Shown here in pieces: positions 1 to 5,703 of a stretch of DNA of 5,703 nt. The DNA comes from Candidatus Omnitrophota bacterium (lineage in GTDB: Bacteria > Omnitrophota > Omnitrophia > Omnitrophales > Aquincolibacteriaceae). The notes beneath the pieces were generated by a model. That model was not told where the DNA came from. It ran no database searches and worked only from the letters and a program-made list of their open reading frames with translations. Made by a program: the position numbers and the translations under genes. How positions within the stretch are numbered: the first letter of the stretch is position 1; each line of letters begins with the position of its first letter. The DNA lies in assembly GCA_023819025.1 (NCBI GenBank), contig JAMWDC010000156.1:1-5703 (forward strand), written 5' to 3'.

Positions 1-274
1 CGAGCACAATGTCAATACCCTCGGTTTCAATTTTGGTTTCTTCGATACCCTTTTGCGGCCGCATCAGACCAAGGGTCAAAAGACTGATGGCAAGTATGCG
101 AAGAATGATTAACCCATGCCGCAGTTTCAAGGAAAAAGACGGCTGTAACCGTTTCAGGTTTTTAATCGAAGAAAAGCGCAACTGACCATGCGGATGCACT
201 TTAAAATAGACGTAGAGCACGCCTGGAATAAATAGCACCATCCATAGAAAATTTGAAGGATCTTCAAAGGTCAT
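1..274 (-). CDS. batA: BatA-like VWA-domain membrane protein, 3'-truncated by window edge
   Basis: The frame starts with ATG at 274, overlapping the previous stop as ATGA, and stays open to the left edge, giving 91 residues. The start of the protein matches the BatA/BatB layout: a first membrane helix at about 9-24 (FLWMVLFIPGVLYVYF), a short loop, a second helix at about 54-71, then MRPQKG at 71-76 and EGIDIVL at 85-91. In this family RPQ and EGIDIVL come directly before the metal-binding DxSxS motif of the VWA domain, which here would fall just outside the window. A purine-rich GGAAG sits about 10 bases upstream. BatA proteins are inner-membrane proteins with a VWA domain and occur downstream of moxR and DUF58 genes; in Bacteroides the Bat genes were linked to aerotolerance, though the mechanism is unclear. 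The VWA membrane protein call is strong; separating BatA from BatB rests on gene order. Confidence 0.88.
   Translation of the reverse strand, partial: MTFEDPSNFLWMVLFIPGVLYVYFKVHPHGQLRFSSIKNLKRLQPSFSLKLRHGLIILRILAISLLTLGLMRPQKGIEETKIETEGIDIVL
271..274 (-). promoter_or_regulatory. ATGA stop-start junction, BatD-like gene to batA
   Basis: The batA start ATG (274-272) overlaps the upstream stop TGA (273-271). The site upstream is moderate (GGAAG at 289-285, GGAGAG at 297-292). The overlap shows that the short open frame at the left edge is a real gene and points to coupled translation. Confidence 0.75.
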
Positions 275-1611
275 GTTCCGACTTCTTCCAACTCTCCGGT
301 TTCTTCAGGTACGATTTTTGTTTCATCAATGAACCTTCTTGTTTTTGCCATCAGTTCTTCGATCTCAGTTCGATTCGGCTCAAGTTTCGCATACTTCACC
401 AGATCGCAATGCCTTAAATAATCCTTGAGAAGATTAATCTGACGGCCTTCGAGTCCTTCACCTTGTGCCACGGATTCCAAAAATTCCTCCGTGGTCTGTT
501 CTGGAGCTCTCAGCGAAAACCGATTTTCGAGATAATTCCTCAGACAGCTCGATACAAGATAATAATATTCTTTGACCTGCCCCTTTCCTATGAGATCCAA
601 ACTTTCGATACGTTTAAGTTCACGATAAGCCAATTCATGGGCGGGAAGCGGCGGTGTCACTTGCTTGTTTTTTAACCGTCTGAGGTAAATCATCCAGGCC
701 AGCACCCCAAGCAATGTTAAAATGAACACGACGGTCCATAAAAAGATCCCCAACCGCCGGAGATTCACGGGGATTTCAAGTGGTGCCTTGATATCTCTCA
801 AACCCTCTTTCTCGCTGTCATTCCCTAATACGCTTCTGACTTCTACAAAGATTTCAGGGGTGGTCAATGTCTTCGTTGTACCATCCCCTAATTTCGCCCG
901 GATGCTTTGAGACGGGATCACATACGAACCTACGGTATAACTGTCGAGCAGATACCACTGTTCCTGCCTGATCCGGTTTCGTCCTGACTTTTTGGATTTT
1001 GAGATATTAAAATCTTTAACCGCAAATCCGCCCAAATTTTCCCCGAACTGGGGAAACTCAACCTCAACCCCTTTTTCGGCATCCACCACAATGTTATATT
1101 TGATCTTTTCTCCGATCGTTACCGTGGACTTATCGACAAATGCTTCAATCAGAACAGGTGATGTCCGGATACGTTCCGATTCACCGGAACTCATAAGCTC
1201 CCCCTCAGCTTCTTTTATATCTTGTGTATCTTGAGAAAACGGCTGTTGAGTCATACTTTGAGTCCCACGATTTCTAGCAGGAGATGCCTGTTGACCGCGC
1301 ATGGAATGAATAGCTCGAGTCGAATTTTCATCTTCATCGCCTGCTCCGGACATCACCCCAGAACTTTGCAACGGCACAAAGGAGGCATCTTTTTCCACCG
1401 GCTTATCCTTAACTTTTTGAAGAGCTTGTTCAACTTCTTCAATAAGCTTTCTGGTATCAGAACTCTCCTCCGGGCCGGCTTGATTATCATGGTTTGTTTC
1501 CTGCCGGATGACTCCTTCCGAATCTTCTTCGGCAGCCGATAGGACGCTCAAGTCCAAGCAGCTTAGCAGGATGATGAAACCTGTTAACAACAGCTCTCGC
1601 CAAAATTTCAT
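271..1611 (-). CDS. BatD-like membrane protein with cytosolic helical domain
   Basis: A complete 446-residue protein. The N-terminus is a signal peptide or anchor (residues 1-27, hydrophobic core LLLTGFIILLSC, then SAAEED). Cleavage after SAA is possible; C18 in LLSC also resembles an imperfect lipobox. Residues 28-150 are polar and low in complexity (E, Q, S, D) and probably disordered. A beta-rich domain at about 152-259 begins VLIEAFVDKSTVTIGEKIKY, typical of the first BatD domain in which a bound or exported domain opens with an axis of short strands. A membrane helix at about 287-311 is followed by RRLK and a helical cytosolic domain at about 322-432 (AHELAYRELKRI, KEYY, LRNYLENRF, EQTTEEFL). 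This is the architecture of BatD-like genes just upstream of batA. Both ends overlap the neighbouring genes in ATGA, and GGAGG lies 10 bases before the start. The family is well supported by architecture and position; its molecular function is unknown. Confidence 0.85.
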   Translation of the reverse strand: MKFWRELLLTGFIILLSCLDLSVLSAAEEDSEGVIRQETNHDNQAGPEESSDTRKLIEEVEQALQKVKDKPVEKDASFVPLQSSGVMSGAGDEDENSTRAIHSMRGQQASPARNRGTQSMTQQPFSQDTQDIKEAEGELMSSGESERIRTSPVLIEAFVDKSTVTIGEKIKYNIVVDAEKGVEVEFPQFGENLGGFAVKDFNISKSKKSGRNRIRQEQWYLLDSYTVGSYVIPSQSIRAKLGDGTTKTLTTPEIFVEVRSVLGNDSEKEGLRDIKAPLEIPVNLRRLGIFLWTVVFILTLLGVLAWMIYLRRLKNKQVTPPLPAHELAYRELKRIESLDLIGKGQVKEYYYLVSSCLRNYLENRFSLRAPEQTTEEFLESVAQGEGLEGRQINLLKDYLRHCDLVKYAKLEPNRTEIEELMAKTRRFIDETKIVPEETGELEEVGT

Positions 1612-3017
1612 GAATTTTTATCCTCCGGCGCTGTTTGCCCCTCACCGCCTTTAGTTTCTTTTGATTCCTCGGGCAGTCCGGAAACCGAAGTCTCCGTCAC
1701 GCCCTGAGAACCTTGAGGTTCTGCTTTCTTCAGGAATTTTTCCACATGAATTTCCACATCTTTTGCCTGAAGAAGTTTCCCGAGCATCTCTTGTGACAAC
1801 CTTGTTTCCTTTTCCTTGCGGTATTCGTATTCAACTTGGCGTTGGACTTCCGTAAAAAATTTCTGGCGTTCCGGCTCTTTATCCGTCACCCGCACCACAT
1901 GAAAACCTTTTGAACTTTGAATCACGACAGGGGCTCCGCCTTTCTCGAGGGCAAAAAGTTTTTGGGTCGCTTCTTTATCATAATCAAAAGCAGGGACTGC
2001 CCCTCCCTCGTAAACCCATCCCGCCACCTGACCGCCTTCTTTCTTCGTCGCCTCATCCGTTGATTCACTTTGAGCCAGGTTATGAAAATCCGAACCGGAG
2101 CTGATTTTGGCAAGAATCTCTTCGGCCTTTTCCTTGGAGTCGGTCAGGATATGTTCAAATTTAAGTTTTGCTTCGGTTTTATAGCGATCCTTATGGGCTT
2201 CGTAGTAATTGCGAACATCCTCGGGCTCTGCTTTGACCTTACCCGTGATCTCCTGCGAAACTGTCTTCTGAATAATAAGCTCTTTTTGATAGTCTGCAAT
2301 ACGCTCGCGGACTTCAGGATCTTTATCGAGTCCAAGTTTCCTGCCCTTTTCAAATAAAAGTTCACCCGCAACATAATTTTGAAGAAACTCGAGTTTTCGT
2401 GTTTCATCCTTTTTGAATTCATCCGAGAGCCACGGGGGTAGTTTTTCAATCTGAGCATTCACTTCGCCCATGGTAATCTCGCGATTTCCGATTCGGGCAA
2501 CCACTTCGCCGGAGGGCTTCTTCTCGCGTTCCTCACCTGAAAGCGTGGCCCGAGATTCAAGCTGATATTCTGCGTCAAGTCCCTTCCCCATATTTTCCAG
2601 ACAAGCCACAATGTAGGTGCCCAGTTCACTCTTAAGAGGAAAATCAGGATTGGCAATCTCGGTCTTGTAAAAATAGCTTAATGCATCTTCATACTTTTTC
2701 CCCTGAAAAAACATCTCCCCCACCGTGTAGTAAATATTCGCCCTCGTCCGATCGTCCACATGACTTCTCTGGAGGTAATCTTCAAAGGCCTGTGCGGCCT
2801 GTTCCGTGAGGCCGTTGGCCTTGAGCCGATTTGCGTATTCACGCATTTTGGCGGCATCCCAACCGCTCACCCGTGCCGGGTTGCGCTCACTGCCAATGGT
2901 ACGGTCGATCTTTCCCAAATAAAGGAATAAACCTAAAAAAAGCAAAAGAGTCATGCCTGAGAAAAAAATTGACCGCCTGTCAAATATCTTCCGTTTCTTT
3001 GGTAAATTGGTTTCCAT
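1608..3017 (-). CDS. Membrane-anchored TPR-parvulin peptidyl-prolyl cis-trans isomerase
   Basis: A 469-residue SurA/PrsA/PpiC-like protein. A basic N-terminus (KKRKIFDRR) leads into one membrane helix at about 16-35 with no evident cleavage site, so it is probably an inner-membrane protein facing the periplasm. Residues 55-155 form TPR-like helical hairpins (clearest at 91-124, YYTVGEMFFQGKKYEDALSY). A SurA-type N-terminal segment follows at about 170-280 (VVARIGNREITMGEV). The parvulin domain spans about 284-379, with HIL at 289-291, GGQVAGW at 328-334 and GFHVV at 371-375. A charged, probably disordered tail rich in E, S and G begins near 432. The ATG at 3017 is chosen for its AAGGAG site 9 bases upstream. 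The stop overlaps the next start as ATGA. The role inferred is folding or quality control of exported proteins, perhaps those of this cluster. The catalytic centre looks somewhat divergent, so a chaperone or scaffold role without much isomerase activity is possible. Confidence 0.9.
   Translation of the reverse strand: METNLPKKRKIFDRRSIFFSGMTLLLFLGLFLYLGKIDRTIGSERNPARVSGWDAAKMREYANRLKANGLTEQAAQAFEDYLQRSHVDDRTRANIYYTVGEMFFQGKKYEDALSYFYKTEIANPDFPLKSELGTYIVACLENMGKGLDAEYQLESRATLSGEEREKKPSGEVVARIGNREITMGEVNAQIEKLPPWLSDEFKKDETRKLEFLQNYVAGELLFEKGRKLGLDKDPEVRERIADYQKELIIQKTVSQEITGKVKAEPEDVRNYYEAHKDRYKTEAKLKFEHILTDSKEKAEEILAKISSGSDFHNLAQSESTDEATKKEGGQVAGWVYEGGAVPAFDYDKEATQKLFALEKGGAPVVIQSSKGFHVVRVTDKEPERQKFFTEVQRQVEYEYRKEKETRLSQEMLGKLLQAKDVEIHVEKFLKKAEPQGSQGVTETSVSGLPEESKETKGGEGQTAPEDKNS
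1622..1626 (-). promoter_or_regulatory. Ribosome binding site of the BatD-like gene within the parvulin gene end
   Basis: GGAGG lies 10 bases before the ATG at 1611, inside the last codons of the parvulin gene. With the 4-base ATGA overlap (1611-1608), it allows both direct initiation and coupling to the upstream gene. Confidence 0.75.
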
Positions 3018-3066
3018 CGTCTCCGTCTCCTTCCTATCCGGGATGGGGCATCAACCCTCAGCAGAA
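3018..3066 (-). promoter_or_regulatory. 49-base spacer with ribosome binding site of the parvulin gene
   Basis: This is the longest non-coding stretch in the window. It holds AAGGAG at 3032-3027, 9 bases before the ATG at 3017, inside a short tandem repeat (GGAGAC twice, 3030-3019). I see no strong hairpin with a T tract and no convincing -35/-10 pair, so read-through from the DUF58 gene is the simplest reading. Confidence 0.7.
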
Positions 3067-3942
3067 TCAGCGTCTCTTTTCCCGAGATCTAAAAAAGCGG
3101 ATCAAGGGTTCGGCATAAGATTGATCTGTCTTCAAAGGAATCACATCAATACCCACCTGTTTAAAAAATTGCTCCCGCTCCTTCACATCCCTTCCGGATA
3201 ATATTTGAAAGCCCTTTCGTACATTGGCATCATGGGTATCCACAAGAACAATGTCATGGGTTTCAGCGTCCTCTAATTCGATCATGCCAACATCGGGCAG
3301 AGCAGCTTCCCTCGGGTCCTGAATGGTGATCGCAATGATATCATGCCGTTTATTTGAAATCTGAAGGGCGCGTTCATAACCTTCCGCCATAAAATCCGAC
3401 ACCAGAAATATCACGGCTCGCCTTTTTGAGACCGAATTCAGAAAATCAAGCCCAGCCTGCACATGGGTGCCCGCATGCCGGGGTTCAAAGAAAAGCACTT
3501 CACGGATGACGCGGAGCACATGCTTACGGCCCTTCTTGGGCGGAATATATTTTTCCACGCGGTCGGTAAAGATGATGAGCCCTACTTTATCGTTATTTTT
3601 AATCGCGGAAAAGGCCAGAACCGCGCAGACCTCGGCCGCAAACTGGTTTTTAAGCTTTTGGTGGGTGCCAAATTGCCCGGAAGAGCTTGCATCCACCATG
3701 AGGATCACTGTAAGTTCGCGTTCTTCGACAAATTTTTTCACGAACGGCCGGCCGATACGGGCCGTCACGTTCCAATCGATGGAACGGATTTCATCACCGG
3801 GTTGGTACTCCCTGACTTCTTCAAACTCGATCCCCCGCCCGCGGAACGTACTGTGATATTCTCCAGACAGAATATCATTGACAAGACGCGAGGTATGAAT
3901 TTGAATCTGCCGGACCTTCTTCAGGAGCTCTTTGGGGATCAT
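3067..3942 (-). CDS. DUF58 domain-containing protein (MoxR partner)
   Basis: A 291-residue DUF58 protein, complete, with no signal peptide or membrane helix, so probably cytosolic. The family signature is clear: RGRGIEFEEVREYQPGD at 34-50, then RSIDWNVTAR at 53-62. The following domain has a VWA-like fold with a MIDAS-type metal site: DASSS at 84-88 (D84, S86, S88), a candidate threonine T159 in AGTH, and SD at 182-183. DUF58 proteins are near-constant genomic neighbours of MoxR ATPases and are presumed to work with them, but their biochemical role is not settled. The start overlaps the moxR stop by one base, and only a weak purine stretch precedes it, which suggests reinitiation by ribosomes finishing moxR. 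The C-terminus is basic (RSREKRR). The next gene starts 49 bases after the stop. Assignment by signature, length and context is very secure. Confidence 0.95.
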   Translation of the reverse strand: MIPKELLKKVRQIQIHTSRLVNDILSGEYHSTFRGRGIEFEEVREYQPGDEIRSIDWNVTARIGRPFVKKFVEERELTVILMVDASSSGQFGTHQKLKNQFAAEVCAVLAFSAIKNNDKVGLIIFTDRVEKYIPPKKGRKHVLRVIREVLFFEPRHAGTHVQAGLDFLNSVSKRRAVIFLVSDFMAEGYERALQISNKRHDIIAITIQDPREAALPDVGMIELEDAETHDIVLVDTHDANVRKGFQILSGRDVKEREQFFKQVGIDVIPLKTDQSYAEPLIRFFRSREKRR

Positions 3943-3944
3943 TA
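3942..3944 (-). promoter_or_regulatory. TAATG stop-start junction, moxR to DUF58 gene
   Basis: The moxR stop TAA (3944-3942) shares one base with the DUF58 start ATG (3942-3940). The preceding bases, GGTGGTGGTGCCT, contain no clear Shine-Dalgarno site, so DUF58 translation probably depends on ribosomes that have just finished moxR. Coupling is inferred from sequence only. Confidence 0.7.
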
Positions 3945-4934
3945 AGGCACCACCACCGTATCGAAAATTTTATTGACGACATCTTCTGAAGTTATGTTAT
4001 CCGCCTCGGCCTCATAGGTCACGATGATGCGGTGCCTTAACACATCCAGACCGATCTTTTTGATATCCTGAGGCGTAACATATCCACGGCCTTGTAAGAA
4101 TGCGTAGGCCTTTGCGGCAAGCGTCAAGTAGATCGTAGCCCGGGGCGATGCCCCATATTCAATATGACCTTTGGCGTCCACTTTGTAAGCCGCGGGTTCC
4201 CGCGACGCCATGACAAGGTCCACGATATAGGCTTCGAGTTTTTCATCAAGATAGATTTCATCTACGATCTTCCTGGCACCAAGGATCTGTTCGGGTGTGA
4301 TGACAGGTTGAACTTCCAGTTTCTTTTCTACCTTGGCCATTCTTTTCAGAATCTCAAGCTCTTCTTTCTTGTTGGGATAGTTCACCCGAAGCTTGAGCAT
4401 AAAACGGTCCACCTGAGCTTCCGGCAAAGGATAGGTGCCTTCCTGCTCAATAGGATTTTGTGTGGCCAATACCAAAAATGGCGCTGGCAGCTTAAATGTT
4501 TCCTCACCAATAGTAACCTGCCTTTCCTGCATGGCCTCAAGCAATGCGCTCTGAACCTTGGAAGGGGCACGGTTAATTTCATCCGCCAGAATGAGATTCG
4601 CAAAGATCGGCCCTTTTTTGACCGAAAATGAAGAATCCTTGGGATTGTAAATCTGCGTACCAATCAGATCCGCCGGCAAAAGATCAGGCGTGAACTGTAT
4701 TCTTTTAAAGCTTGCCTGAATACCCTTGGCCAAGGTCGAAACACTCAGGGTCTTGGCAAGCCCAGGTACCCCTTCGAGCAAAACATGTCCATCGGCCAAA
4801 AGTCCTACCAACAGACGGTCTACCAAATACTCCTGCCCCACAATAATTTGATGCATTTCTTCGCGGAGCCTGCCGACAAACGTGCTTTCCCTCCTCACCT
4901 TGTCATTCAGTGCTTGAATATCCTCTTGTTTCAT
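3942..4934 (-). CDS. moxR: MoxR family AAA+ ATPase
   Basis: A 330-residue AAA+ ATPase of the MoxR group, usual size for the family; these are cytosolic ring ATPases thought to remodel or help mature partners, commonly encoded beside DUF58 and VWA proteins. Visible motifs: Walker A GVPGLAKT at 55-62, Walker B LILADE at 114-119 followed by NRAPSK, sensor 1 ATQNP at 157-161, the arginine-finger region EAQVDRF at 172-178, and sensor 2 GASPRAT at 261-267. All key ATPase residues are present. The ATG at 4934 is preferred because AAGGAGG lies 10 bases upstream and the protein then begins like other MoxR proteins. An in-frame ATG at 5120 would add 62 unrelated residues overlapping the preceding gene. 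The stop TAA overlaps the DUF58 start in TAATG, so the two products are probably made in coupled fashion. The family call is very secure; the substrate is unknown. Confidence 0.96.
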   Translation of the reverse strand: MKQEDIQALNDKVRRESTFVGRLREEMHQIIVGQEYLVDRLLVGLLADGHVLLEGVPGLAKTLSVSTLAKGIQASFKRIQFTPDLLPADLIGTQIYNPKDSSFSVKKGPIFANLILADEINRAPSKVQSALLEAMQERQVTIGEETFKLPAPFLVLATQNPIEQEGTYPLPEAQVDRFMLKLRVNYPNKKEELEILKRMAKVEKKLEVQPVITPEQILGARKIVDEIYLDEKLEAYIVDLVMASREPAAYKVDAKGHIEYGASPRATIYLTLAAKAYAFLQGRGYVTPQDIKKIGLDVLRHRIIVTYEAEADNITSEDVVNKIFDTVVVP

Positions 4935-4944
4935 ATTTTTGAAT

Positions 4945-4951
4945 CCTCCTT
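4945..4951 (-). promoter_or_regulatory. Ribosome binding site of moxR
   Basis: AAGGAGG on the minus strand, 10 bases before the ATG at 4934, in the 25-base gap after the BatD-like gene. It decides the moxR start against the upstream in-frame ATG at 5120. Confidence 0.85.
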
Positions 4952-4959
4952 CTCTGGTT

Positions 4960-5703
4960 TTAAACGGAGTCTCGAGTCTCGATGACTTCCTCGGATGTCC
5001 CGGATGCAACAAGCGTTTTGAAATACCTTTCCGTTTGCCGAACCATTTTATCGATTTCATCGGGAGTCGGCTGATATCCGGAAAATTGAACTTTTTCACA
5101 TTGTTCGTACCACGATACACATAGATCCATCAATGCCGGACTTATATTTTTCTCCCGGCCTTTTCTGCAGATCTCACTCCCCGACGGTTCTTCATCAAAT
5201 GAAACCCCATATTTCTCACGGATGTAGTGAAAAAGGGAATTCTTGAGACTGCTGTAGTATTGCTTCAAATCACCAACGACACGGTATGGATAGGCCTCGT
5301 TGAAACTTTTAAGCAACTGTTTCTCGGGATCCAATTCATGAAGCTTCTTTATCCTCTTGTGTTCAAGGTCCCGCCGCTTCCGAAAAAAGAAAAAAATTGT
5401 CCCACATGCGGCAAGGGTGAATAAAAGGGTGCCCGCGGGCAGGATGGTTTTTTTGAAAAGCCGCAAAGGCCAAGCAATAATGGTAACCGAATATTCCCGG
5501 CTTCGGACGAGTCTTTTATGTTCTGGGTTGTCCGAATGTACGTATTCGACAACCGCGGGGCTCAGGATGCCTTGACCTTTGCCAGTGGCGCGGTAAATGT
5601 AGTTAAAATTGCGGGCTGCGATTGCCTTGTCCCCCACTAACCGGGACGAGGAAGTTTCCCGGGTCCCTTCAAGGCTAAGTAACGCAGAGGTGGGTGGTGT
5701 TAC
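4960..5703 (-). CDS. BatD-like membrane protein, 5'-truncated by window edge
   Basis: The reading frame is open to the right edge, so the N-terminus is missing; 247 residues are visible, ending in TAA at 4962-4960. A GTG at 5637 could be read as a start, but the frame continues upstream for 22 codons without a stop, so it is probably internal. Visible residues 24-76 look like the end of a beta-sandwich domain (FNYIYRATGKGQG, then SPAVVEY), as at the end of BatD or other Ig-like envelope domains. A membrane helix follows at about 87-107, then a basic stop-transfer segment (RKRRDLEHKR) and a helical cytosolic domain at about 125-232. That domain matches the C-terminal domain of the BatD-like gene at 271-1611 without gaps: KQYY at 147 against KEYY at 347, C202 against C402, P212 against P412. 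It is the first visible gene of the cluster, 25 bases before moxR. BatD-like is inferred from architecture, the paralogue and context; the envelope domain is too incomplete for a firm family call. Confidence 0.75.
   Translation of the reverse strand, partial: VTPPTSALLSLEGTRETSSSRLVGDKAIAARNFNYIYRATGKGQGILSPAVVEYVHSDNPEHKRLVRSREYSVTIIAWPLRLFKKTILPAGTLLFTLAACGTIFFFFRKRRDLEHKRIKKLHELDPEKQLLKSFNEAYPYRVVGDLKQYYSSLKNSLFHYIREKYGVSFDEEPSGSEICRKGREKNISPALMDLCVSWYEQCEKVQFSGYQPTPDEIDKMVRQTERYFKTLVASGTSEEVIETRDSV

Noticed and set aside
1222..1542. Plus-strand open frame opposite the BatD-like linker
   Set aside because: It is antisense to the low-complexity region, where biased composition readily leaves open frames; no independent coding signal is seen.
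3040..3066. Possible terminator hairpin between the DUF58 and parvulin genes
   Set aside because: Only a three-base-pair stem (GGG with CCC) can be drawn and no T tract follows, so termination here is not supported.
3463..3945. Plus-strand open frame of 160 codons opposite the DUF58 gene
   Set aside because: It lies wholly antisense to a gene with clear family motifs, and its translation shows no recognisable domain.
4164..4631. Plus-strand open frame of 155 codons opposite moxR
   Set aside because: It is antisense to conserved MoxR coding sequence and has no domain or ribosome site that I can support.
4935..5120. 62-residue N-terminal extension of MoxR from an ATG at 5120
   Set aside because: It overlaps the end of the upstream BatD-like gene in another frame, lacks MoxR similarity, and the ATG at 4934 has a strong AAGGAGG site and gives the normal family length.
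5635..5637. GTG as the start codon of the first gene
   Set aside because: The frame stays open to the window edge and the GTG falls inside what looks like a beta domain, so a start further upstream outside the window is more likely.

Overview
The window is a single tightly packed minus-strand gene cluster. It reads from the right edge (5703) to the left edge (1), with an incomplete gene at each end. It is a MoxR/Bat-type locus, meaning an AAA+ MoxR ATPase with a DUF58 protein, a VWA-type BatA protein and BatD-like membrane proteins. An uncommon TPR-parvulin gene sits in the middle. I see no RNA genes, mobile elements, CRISPR arrays or convincing internal terminators, and no gap between genes longer than 49 bases.

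Layout in transcription order: (1) 5703-4960, C-terminal part of a membrane protein with an extracytoplasmic beta-rich end, one membrane helix and a helical cytosolic domain (BatD-like), 5' end outside the window; (2) 4934-3942, MoxR ATPase, 330 aa; (3) 3942-3067, DUF58 protein, 291 aa, with a MIDAS-like DxSxS motif; (4) 3017-1608, membrane-anchored TPR plus parvulin peptidyl-prolyl isomerase, 469 aa; (5) 1611-271, BatD-like protein with signal peptide, disordered linker, beta domain, membrane helix and helical cytosolic domain, 446 aa; (6) 274-1, N-terminal 91 residues of a BatA-like VWA protein, cut by the left edge. Three of the five junctions are 1-4 base overlaps (TAATG, ATGA, ATGA) and the other two are gaps of 25 and 49 bases, so co-transcription and translational coupling are likely. 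The promoter must lie to the right of the window.

Working model (inference from the families): MoxR supplies ATP-driven remodelling, DUF58 and BatA supply metal-ion-dependent binding faces, and the BatD-like proteins link an envelope domain to the cytosol. The parvulin would help fold or check client proteins outside the membrane. The cytosolic domains of genes 1 and 5 align by eye without gaps over about 84 residues, so the two BatD-like proteins look like diverged paralogues bracketing the moxR-DUF58-parvulin core.

Organism: a bacterium, probably diderm, with moderate GC, strong Shine-Dalgarno sites and compact operons. Bat operons of this kind occur in Bacteroidota, spirochaetes, the PVC group, Omnitrophota-like lineages and various proteobacteria. 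The sequence does not let me choose among these with confidence.
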